A stretch of DNA of 30,677 nt, from NCBI GenBank assembly GCA_019649035.1, contig BMAT01004849.1, positions 192,601 to 223,277 of the forward strand, in the 5' to 3' direction. The notes beneath the pieces were generated by a model. That model saw only the letters and a program-made list of their open reading frames with translations, had not been told where the DNA came from and did no database searches. Source of the stretch: Elysia marginata. Its lineage: Eukaryota; Mollusca; Gastropoda; Plakobranchidae. The translations under genes and the position numbers were made by a program. Below are positions 22,256 to 30,677 of the stretch, piece by piece (within the stretch, counting starts at the first letter, position 1; every line of letters starts with the position of its first letter).

Positions 22256-23589
22256 GAGAGTAGGTAATGCTTCAAACAAGCAGGTTTATAACTCTCCTTT
22301 GTTAGGGTGGAGTAAACATTTACTTTTGCTCATTCAATACCTAGTCATTTCATTTAAAATGGCCAATTGTGTCAACTTATGAAACTTGCGTTCAAAGTTA
22401 AGAAGACAAAAAGAGAAACCACACACCGACAATTTAAATAACACAACATTGCAGCACACAGAGGCATATTATTACTTTTATTTGGTGGCAAATTTACATA
22501 GGTTTTACAAGAAACTGAAACAGATATTGAAACCAGCATGAAATGCTCCAATTTAATACAAACCGCATTCTTTACGTTGGATTTGTCGCGTCGCATAAAC
22601 GTGCCTTGGTAACTAATATCGATGGGGGTCCTTGATCGCGTGATGTGGAAGAAACCCATTAAGTTGGATTTGCATCATCGTAAATAGTTTTCCGCAATGC
22701 AACATCTTAATGCACAAAATAACTACAAAATAAAATTTATGGCGTCTCAGCATTTCGCAACTCACCGGTAGTTTATCGTCAAATTTCGAAAGTCTTTTTT
22801 GAAATCTAAATTTTAAAACAAATGCATATGGCCAAGTGCGACAAAGCCCTATTTCATTTTATTACAATTTTGATGGTCGTTTTTAATGAGTAAGGCAGAA
22901 GGCGTGTCAAAATGAACAACAAACTTATATCAGAGGAGAAAAGTAGTCTAGTTGAAACGATGGACTAGAGGCCAGGAGTTGCTTCATATGTCGAACTCAG
23001 GCGTGCCCAGATCGATGTCTCCCCAGCGGACTCAGGTGTGAAATGAGTTCTCAGGTACAAGCAGTAAAAGTCATAGATTGATATCATGTTTTAACAGCTG
23101 CTCACTAATAAGTTAAAACTAAAAAACTGGTCAGTGATGACTGTCATGGAGTTTATGTAAAACGCGTTGAGTTCTGTTTGGATTTAGCCCCATATAACAC
23201 GTTAATGATTATTACTTTTGTCGTTAGTGGAATAGACAGTAACCGCATAGAGATATTGTACTCAACAGCGGTGTAAACTGTGTTGAAGTCACTAAAGATG
23301 CAACATAATCTCATACCTCTCCCTCAATCCACGGCATTCAGATTTTTTTCTCGAAAGATTTATTTTTCCAACAGTCTGCATAACTGAGAAATTCTTGGAA
23401 GAAGGAAATATAAGACTATATAATAATTCTAAGTTTACTAAATGTTTATTCATTTCAATAGGAACGCCGAAACGAGTACGTAGTTCTCAATAAAATATAA
23501 AGCCAAAAAATTTTTTTTCTCTAAACATACAAGCAAAATAAAATTACAACCCTGCGTATTTTAAAGCGGATAAAACCGAAATGAAAGAT
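22256..23589. other. Gene-free stretch
   Basis: No coding region is supported. A 21-base segment at 23214-23234 (ACTTTTGTCGTTAGTGGAAT plus A) is almost identical to 17408-17428, suggesting traces of an unrecognised interspersed repeat. Confidence 0.45.
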
Positions 23590-24180
23590 CACATATAGAG
23601 AGGATCATGAGCTTCGAGGATGAAAAGAGAAACTTTCCGAATCAACATCTTACCAAACGAGATAGCCTTCCAGCTGATGACGTGGTTTTCACCAGTCCGT
23701 TTAACGCAGTTATAAATTAGTTATGAACACCTTAGACCTGTAGCAGCCAACTATGCTGCAGTGTGGTCCTGTGGTTAAACAAAAACGAAACGAGTAAAAG
23801 CGAGTTTACTAGGAGGTGAGTCTACTAATGGGTACAGAAAAAGACACCAACAGAAGGAAAAAAGAAGAGCTTTCCAAATCAACACCTTACCAAACGAAGC
23901 AGCCTATACTGATGACGTCCTTTCCACCAGCTTTGCGCAATGCAGGTTGTAAACACCTTAAAACTTGAAGAGTCAGTTCTGGTGGAATACATTCACGTGC
24001 CTTAGAAACAAGATACAGAATAATAAAAGACAAAATGCAGTAAGAGCAAAACAAAAACAAACAAACAAAAAACAAACAAAACAAAAACAGACAAATTTAT
24101 TAAGACCTGAATCTGTTAATGGGCACAGGCGAAGACACCAACTGAAGGAAATCATAAGCATCAACACATAAGATAAAAAA
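23590..24180. repeat. Imperfect tandem repeat, two to three units
   Basis: CTTTCC(G/A)AATCAACA(T/C)CTTACCAAACGA, then GC(A)GATGACGT and TTTTCACCAGTCCG/CTTTCCACCAGCTTTG, and finally GTTATGAACACCTTA/GTTGTAAACACCTTA recur at about 23632-23735 and 23868-23965 (offset about 236 bases). The block GAGTCTACTAATGGGTACAG...AAGACACCAACAGAAGGAAA (23818-23860) recurs as GAATCTGTTAATGGGCACAG...AAGACACCAACTGAAGGAAA (about 24109-24150). A (CAAA)n run at 24046-24095 interrupts the last unit. No protein motif was found in the unit. Confidence 0.7.
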
Positions 24181-24452
24181 AGCAACTGAATTAAGATGGG
24201 GCGGCCAGTAACAAAGTTAAACAAGCTATGGTTTTGTTTACAAAAAAAAGGTAAGATGAGGCACTAAATGTAGACACTTATACCATTGTTTCGGTTTGAA
24301 CAGCCTCATGTTACAGGGAAAGTTGAAAATGGTGTTCAGTTAGGTTTGCAATGCCTTTATTTGTAGCGCAACGCACCAAAGCCATGTTAAAACATTCAAA
24401 CCAATATTTTGAGAAATAAAAATTACACTGGCCAAAATGTGAAAAACAACGC

Positions 24453-24472
24453 GGGGGGGGGGGGGGGGGNNN
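24453..24472. repeat. Poly-G run with 3-N gap
   Basis: Seventeen G are followed directly by NNN (24470-24472). This is most likely a homopolymer sequencing or assembly limit. Glycine- or proline-rich frames crossing it are not genes. Confidence 0.95.
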
Positions 24473-24559
24473 TAAAGGTGCTCCCTTCCCCCGATCAATT
24501 AATAGTAGAAAATCAAAATTTCCTGCCATCCGGTTATCCGGACAGCATCATCAATGAAG

Positions 24560-24889
24560 AAAGAAAGAGAGACAGAGAGGACAGACAGAGAGATAGAGAC
24601 AGAGAGATAGAGATAGAGAGTTAAAGGCAGAGAGATAGAGAGAGAGAGAGTCAGACAGAAAGATGATAGATAGACAGATAGATAGACAGAGAGAGAGAGA
24701 GTCAGACAGAGAGATGATAGATAGACAGATAGATAGATAGATAGATAGAGAGAGAGTCAGACAGAAAGATGATAGATAGACAGATAGATAGATAGAGAGA
24801 GAGAGAGAGTCAGACAGAGAGATGATAGATAGTCAGATAGATAGATAGATAGAGAGAGAGAGAGTCAGACAGAGAGATGATAGATAGAC

Positions 24890-24966
<77 letters not shown>
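24560..24966. repeat. Higher-order GATA/GACA/GA satellite array
   Basis: After a GACAGAGA-type lead-in, a compound unit repeats: GATGATAGATAGACAGATAG, more GATA, a GAGAGA run, then GTCAGACAGA. The GATGATAG start recurs at 24662, 24713, 24768, 24821 and 24876, so unit lengths are 51, 55, 53 and 55 bases. Length differences come from the number of GATA and GA steps. The array ends in GATA (to about 24922) and a pure (GA)n run to 24966. Ser-Leu and Leu-Ser-Ile-Tyr peptides on the minus strand are by-products. Confidence 0.93.
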
Positions 24967-24970
<4 letters not shown>

Positions 24971-25371
24971 AAAGAAAACAACGGATTTGAAGACAGAGCA
25001 AAATATGGAAGCAGAGGATAAAAAGACAGTGGAAGGGAAGAAGAGAGAATGATAGGTTAACGAGAAAGCATAGAATATAGACATCAAAACATTGATGTCT
25101 AATCTAGATGTAGACCTAAGTAAGGAGACCTTAGTGTAAATCTAAGTGACACATAAAGGGTGAGAAAGGTATAGAAGTAGGAATGTAGAGAGAAGAAAAA
25201 CAGTAACAGATAAAAACTAAAGAGATACTGAAGGACGTCGAAGAAAATCTTAAACAAATATAGACAGAGAGGAGATATTATATACGGAAAAATAAAAAGG
25301 AATTCGATATAGAGAGGTTCTACTATGAGAACAGGCAAAAAGGCAACTTTCAATAAAGCCCAATACCTTTA
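24967..25371. repeat. Purine-rich tail of the GATA array
   Basis: A-rich and G-rich purine DNA (AGAGAAGAGAAAGAAAAC, GGAAGGGAAGAAGAGAGAATG) continues for about 350 bases. GCATAGAATATAGACA near 25070 resembles the ends of repeat units at 28780-28800 and 29675-29685, so this may be a further diverged relative of that repeat family. No gene is seen. Confidence 0.4.
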
Positions 25372-26366
25372 CCTATTCGGTCGGGTCATCCTTGGCAGGG
25401 TATAGGCCACGCACAAGTAAATATCACCCACTCCCGGTCCTGGGCAAGCTTTTCAAACTGACCCCATCATTGTCATTTCCCTCTCTACACATGTCTCTCT
25501 GGGCCTACCCCTGCCTCTATTCCCTTGCGGATTCCACTGTTACAGTAGTGCCTCAGTGTGTGTCCAATCCAACGCCACCTTCTCGTTCCGATTTCCTCCT
25601 CTTCTGGTTTCTGTCCTGTTAGCCTCCAAACCTACTCACTTCTTACCCCATCATGCCATTTTATTCTCAGAATACCCCTCATACATCTATTTATAAAGGT
25701 TTGCACTTTTTTTTATTGCTCCAGGTGTGGCCTTCCAAGTTTCACACCCGTATAGCAAAACTGATTTGACGTTTGAGTCGTAAAGTAGGACTGAGATCTT
25801 GATCTTTTGAGATGTTTCCAGTTTTCCAGATCCTTTGTGGTTGTGTGTTTGTTGATCTTGCCTTTCAAATTCTTGCCTTAGTGTCTGCATCTGTTCCACC
25901 CTTCAGGTCTATATTACTTCCTAAGCATGTAATTGAGACTACTTCCTCTCATGCATCTGTTCCAATGTTTGATTGCTTCTTCGATTTCTGCTCCTGACCG
26001 AAGCACCTAGACTTTCCACTGTGGATGCTAAGCCCCACACTCTTTGATATTATATTTAGGTCCTCAGTTTTACTTTGCATCTGACCTTTAGCATGTGAAA
26101 GCAAGGCTAGGTCATCGGCAACATCTAAGTCATTAACTGCTGCCATAAGTTCCACTGAATACCATTTTATTTACCTCTTGTGAAATCTTGAATGATCCAA
26201 TCAATAGCCAGAATAAAAGGAAAGGGTGATAGAAGGCATCCTTGGCGTATCCCAGTCTGAGTAAAAACTTTCCGATAGCTGACTGAGATCAAAGATCTTG
26301 CAGTATGAGCTGCCGCATGTAGATTAAACAATATTGACTAATTTTATCTGAGATACCATAGTGTCA
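25372..26366 (-). mobile_element. RTE-like LINE, RT core to C-terminus, decayed
   Basis: Reading the minus strand from 26366 downward, reverse-transcriptase blocks appear in order. HYGISDKI (about 26363) is followed by GIRQGCLLSPFPFILAIDWI (about 26253), corresponding to the GVRQGC box. DVADDLALLSHAKGQMQSKT (about 26121) holds the ADD catalytic box. Then come GLSIHSGKSRCF, GSNIDLKGGTDADTKARI, NVKSVLLYGCETWKATP (about 25770), VQTFINRCMRGILRIKWHDG, RRWRWIGHTLR (about 25578) and FEKLAQDREW (about 25445). This is the order found in RTE-type elements of invertebrates. Frameshifts and stops separate the blocks, so the copy is dead. Plus-strand open frames across it are shadows. The clade is assigned by motif memory. 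Confidence 0.85.
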
Positions 26367-28157
26367 ATATAAGGTTTCACAAAGTCTGACCATCCAAATC
26401 GTGGCGACACCACAGTTCTGGGTGATATGTACGCCTAGGCACAGCTGTGAGCTTTTCAGATCAAATAGCCAGAATAAAGTAAAATCCGAGGAGCCAAGCG
26501 CACTCCTCTACAATGCTATATAGAATAATATTTTTATATAGTTTGAAAACATAAAACACGTAATAAAAAAACGAAATGGCTTCAGTAAATACCCAATCAA
26601 ACACCTTGTAGAATGTTACTGCTCTATCGATACAGGACACAGCACAATCATTTACGCAGTGCAGTTCTAACGAGAAAGACTTTTAATTACATGAAAACCA
26701 GTTTGACCTCACAACTTATTAATTTTCTTCGTGTAAACCAATCTCTGCATGAACAGTTTTATCTGTGTCATACTGCCCATGAAAATAGTAGCCATGTTAT
26801 ATAACGCAACTTTTACATGTAAAAGGTCATGAGTCGATATATCGCGCCACAACATGCAATTTGCGAGGACGTTTTATTTCAGTATTTGCCACTGCTCAGT
26901 GCTGTGACAATTTGAACTACTATAAGTATAAAATCCTTTATCTCCTCCATAGCACACATTCCGCTTCTTTCTGCGTTAGTTGTTCTTGTGCCTTCAAACA
27001 ACTAATAATGTATAAATACTGCAAAAGTAACCTTTTGTCGAAATTATAAGGGCATAGACAGGAGCAGACAAAGACAAGCTAAGCACAAAAGGCAAAAATA
27101 AGAGACCAGGGGCATACCCTTCAAAGCAACATGATTGTGAAATGGATACATTCACAAGGTTCTGAAACACGTTTAGCTTAATGAAATTACGCCTCTTTCG
27201 GCGTTTCACTTTATTGTCTAGTTTAGGGATCCGATTGCAAAAGCAGATTTAAAGAAACGGGCAAACAGGCACGGTAATTGGAAATGTGCTCTAACCAAGA
27301 GACAACAGCTTATTCTCTTAATTCCTTGCATCGGTGCCATAAGGACGAATTCAACACTTGAAGTCTTTTACGGTGTGCGAAAGTCCTTTATTGAGAAATC
27401 AATCACGCTCGTCAAGGAGGTGCGAAAGATCTGCCTGAGACGGGTATAGACTTCTGGTTTAAAGGCTATGGACAAATGTTCTTCTCTCGACCTTTCTGTT
27501 CATTCAAACTACAAATTTGCATCTTCATTGGTTCCCACTTACAATTCGTTATGTCTAATCAGGCAGGACAGAGTTTTTCAGTTACAGCAGAATAAAAAAC
27601 TAATTGAATATACAAGTATAGAATTTTTTTGGTCATACGAAGTTTCATGTCTTTTTCTTTTCTTTGTTTTATTACCTACATTCCTTTTCCTGTAAGAATC
27701 CTATGTTCACATTCATATGAGCTTTTTTTATTGCGACAATTCAGTCTTCTAGATTTCTATTTCTTCATGGCTCTCTCTCTCTGCCTTTTTTCCTTTTTAA
27801 GTTTTCCTTAACGAATTGCTTTTGAGTATCTTCAGATCTAATTTTGTCTCATTGTCACCTGCATCTTACTTGCTCATATGTAACTCTGTTACGACTGCTT
27901 TAATTTTGTGTTAAGTGCTTGCTTATTCAACGTAAAATAAAAAAAAAATGAACCGTCGCTGTTGGCTTCCGGTAGGAATTGATGACCACCATGACTAATA
28001 TAACTTGTACCAGGAACGTTGTCATTCATGCACACAAATAGCAACACAATGTAAACATTAAATCTGTAGAGTATTTATTTTTTTGTACTGACGTGATTCG
28101 AAAATTCTTTACCCAAAATCCTATATAAAAAAACAGAGAATTTTTTTTGCCAACTGC
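26367..28157. other. Gene-free stretch
   Basis: No gene is recognised. About 26367-26470 is still GC-richer and may be a further, unaligned part of the LINE or its insertion flank. About 27620-27815 is pyrimidine-rich and yields Phe/Leu/Ser-rich low-complexity frames. Short A-runs and T-runs fill the rest. Confidence 0.5.
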
Positions 28158-29258
28158 TGCTGGTTAGGAAAATGGCTAAGCCTCACAATTTTATGTTCAT
28201 AGGTAGGGTAAGGCATCAATATCTGGTCATTTTGAGGCTAAATCCCGGAGAAATTATTTTTTTTGTTTTTGAATTTTTTGCTATATACGCAGATTAGCAA
28301 GAGGCAAGCTATGTAACAAAACACTGACCGAAATTAGTTCTGAACGACTACATTTTAGAGTCTATCTCAAAATATCTGCTCTAAGTAATGTTGCACTAGG
28401 CCTAGATCAGTTACTAGTTTATACTCATCTGTTTTAAAAGACATAAACTAAATTCCTGCGATAGAATCTAGATCTACATATATGTTATCAAGAATAATCT
28501 TGTAGCAGAAACTCATAATATTGGACCAAAAGAAAGAGAAGGTGGGGGAGGAAAGGACAGACATGTACAAACAGATGAAGATTAAACAAAAGAGAAAAAT
28601 AGAGAAAGAGGAAGATAGGAGATAGATAGATAGATAGTTAGAAAGATAGATAGATAGATAGAGAAAGAGACAGAAAGAGATGTGAACTATGATAGAGAAG
28701 GAAGTAAAACGGTCATAGGAAGATAAAAAAAAAATAAAGAGAAGGCGTTGAAACAATGAAAGGAAACTAAAAAAAAACCCCGGAATATTAGCCAATATTA
28801 GGCGTGCAGAAGGTAAGATAATGCTACATTGTAATTTTGTGTAGATAGGTATGGTAATGCATCATTTTAAGGACATGCACCAAAATCTGGTCATTTTGAG
28901 GCTAAATCATGGACAAGTTATTTCTGAAGCGAGATGCGAACTGTGTGGCTTGGGAAAAGACGATACTAACGTTATTTATGGGCCGCTTGGATGAACGGCG
29001 AGACGACGAGCCATGTAGATCTAGATAGATCTAGATTTTAATTTTTAGAGCCCAAACCTAAGCTGCTCCAGATAATAGCCTATTGCAGCAGATCTAAACT
29101 AGCTTTTTTATATCCACATTGGCCTACCGGTATAACTAAACTCCTTCTAGATCTAGATGTATATTATCAATTATTCTTGCAGCATAAACTAATAGTTTAG
29201 GGTCTAAAGAGACAGGCATGTAGGCCTTCAGACATGAGGAGACAAGATAGATTGATAG

Positions 29259-29315
<57 letters not shown>

Positions 29316-29700
29316 TGGAGAGAGAAGCTTTGGACTCTGATAAAAAGAAGGATAGAAAAGTTATTTGGAAATATAAAAAAAGAGAAGGCATTGACAGGAA
29401 ACTCGAAAAGAGAATATTAGCCGCAGACGCACAGAAGGTAAACTCATCGTTTACAGTCAAAAGAGAAGGTGGGCGAGGAAGAGAAAGACAGACATGACCA
29501 AACAGAGATTTAAACATAGCGTGATGGATAGATAGATAAATAGATAGATAGATAGAGAGAGAGAGAGTGAGTTAGAGAGAGGTTAACTATGATAAAGAGA
29601 GGATACATCTGTTACAGGGCAAAAGAAAATTAAATAGAAGGCGTTGAGAGGAAACAAAAAAACCCCCCCAGAATATAGACACGCAGAAAGTAAAGCTGCG
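28158..29700. repeat. Tandem array of ~650-bp units with internal GATA microsatellites
   Basis: Unit 1 (about 28158-28806) and unit 2 (about 28807-29429) share ordered blocks. TCTGGTCATTTTGAGGCTAA lies at 28222 and again at 28886. TTTTAGAG precedes a diverged middle. AGATCTACATATATGTTATC (28470) matches AGATCTAGATGTATATTATC (29149). Each unit has a GATA/GA tract (28619-28663 and 29254-29309), then GAAGGCGTTGA or GAAGGCATTGA and GAATATTAGCC. Unit 3 (about 29430-29690) is a shortened copy that jumps to GAGAAGGTGGGCGAGG, has its own GATA tract (29526-29567), GAAGGCGTTGAGAGGAAAC and GAATATAGACACGCAGAAAG. No coding frame is conserved between units. Poly-Ser/Leu frames on the minus strand come from the microsatellites. 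Confidence 0.75.
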
Positions 29701-30677
29701 GAAAGAAAAAGGCAAACTCTATGAAGATAATACAACATTATGGGTACAAAAAGAAAAGAAGGGAACTCTTAATCATAGGTTAGCCCATTATTAGATTCTT
29801 TGCCCAAACTAATTCCATTATCTTTGCTGAAAGCTGCGAAATTCGCGGGCATGTTACTAGTAGAAGGAAATAGTTCTAACTTTTAAGAAAAGATTAGACT
29901 AAATCAAAGTGAAGAAGAATCTCTATGCTTCTTAAATCCTCCACAGCCCTTCCCGTATCAAAGCTTTTGTGTAAAATTAATTACTTCGTCGCCAGTGCCG
30001 ATCGAAACTGCGCCCATGCCTCGACTTCAGCTCTAATTTGTACCATGCAGTTTAACCTCTGCGGTCTGGAATCTTGTCTACCCTAGTGTTTACGTGATCT
30101 TGCCGTTGTATGACACCTCATTGGTTTTAAAACTATCACGCATCACTGATTTGTTGGTCGACTCCTTGATAATGATCACTGTGCTCTTGCACACTTATCG
30201 ACTGAAGACGCGGAGCACTTTAGAGCTAGATGACGAACTTATTTATTATTCATAAAACAATTTTAATCTTACCTGCTGATTTTTTTTTGCCTAATAGGCC
30301 TATTAAAAACGTCAAAAGGGGTCTAATAGTTTCCTCGATTCATAGATTATTATAGAGAGTAGAGTAGATTTTTATTCAAAAGATCTTTGATTAGGGCCTA
30401 TTAATTTTTCATAAATAAAAGTATTTTCACGATAAGCTTCTGGCACAAGCAATAAAGATCGCGACCATGATTATTGCCCACGCAGCGGCTTCAACAATCG
30501 TTCCTCAGTAATAAGCAGGGATACAGAACGAAGCCCAAACGTCGAGCTGTTAGCTTTTACATTAAAGTACTAGGTCACTCATTATACACAATTGCAAGGC
30601 ACTTGAACTTAAGGTCAATGAAATTCTCACCTTTGCACTTGATGCTCTCCCATCGTGTCCGAAAGTAGCCCAGCAAC
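29701..30677. other. Gene-free stretch with GC-richer block
   Basis: About 29985-30235 is clearly less AT-rich than its surroundings and could be an unrecognised repeat or exon. Neither strand gives a motif I can name. A palindrome AATAGGCCTATT lies at 30293-30304. The rest is AT-rich with no supported gene. A 64-codon frame at the right edge starts at a plausible ATG but has no recognisable content. Confidence 0.45.

Noticed and set aside
24046..24095. Regularly spaced CAAAC units considered as a CRISPR-like array
   Set aside because: Simple (CAAA)n sequence without spacers in an animal genome.
25392..25755. Plus-strand open frames of 65-76 codons
   Set aside because: They are antisense shadows of the minus-strand LINE C-terminal region.
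29197..29517. 106-codon minus-strand frame with Leu-Ser and Tyr-Leu-Ser-Ile repeats
   Set aside because: Produced by the GA and GATA microsatellites; the unit copies do not conserve the frame.
30180..30260. GAGCACTTTAGAGC near the right end as a second LINE 3' end
   Set aside because: Similarity to the 3' UTR end at 4850-4895 is short and no LINE protein blocks are found upstream.

Overview
This is an AT-rich, intron-like and repeat-rich stretch of a metazoan nuclear genome. It has no operons, ribosome-binding sites or dense ORFs. It holds decayed non-LTR retrotransposons, a probable tRNA-derived SINE, long GATA/GACA/GA and trinucleotide microsatellites, and two assembly gaps (233 N and 3 N). 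Scattered AGATCTAGAT-type and TAGGCCTA-type motifs and the style of the RTE-like and CR1/L2-like LINE fragments suggest a gastropod mollusc, possibly a heterobranch. That placement is an inference from style, not a match.

Layout. Positions 1-4337 show no convincing gene; one clean hairpin lies at 3128-3196. At 4338-4920 is the 3' end of a CR1/L2-like LINE on the plus strand, followed by an A/C-rich simple repeat. Positions 5100-10475 hold nothing firm. A SINE-like piece lies at about 10476-10605, an (AG)n tract at 10853-10894, and a trinucleotide microsatellite with the large gap at 11385-11755.

The best gene candidate is at 12690-13900. A CpG-rich patch ends in a strong splice donor (12801). 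It is followed by a 57-codon ORF (12827-13000), a possible acceptor (13357) and a 160-codon ORF (13390-13872). That ORF encodes a single-pass membrane protein with five N-glycosylation sequons and an acidic C-terminal tail. A second ORF with an excellent start context is nested in another frame (13431-13676).

Positions 13900-17974 are non-coding, with a palindrome plus AATAAA at 15012-15037. A frameshifted LINE reverse-transcriptase core lies at 17975-18400. Positions 18400-23590 hold decayed simple repeats and a weak minus-strand exon candidate (19253-19449). The right third is repeat country: an imperfect tandem repeat (23590-24180), a poly-G tract with a 3-N gap (24453-24472), a higher-order GATA/GACA/GA array (24560-24966), a minus-strand RTE-like LINE remnant (25372-26366), and a tandem array of about 650-bp units carrying internal GATA microsatellites (28158-29700).

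No pathway or multi-gene system can be reconstructed. The most interesting items are the unrecognised membrane-protein ORF with its nested frame and upstream ORF, the microsatellite-bearing tandem array, and the isolated hairpin.
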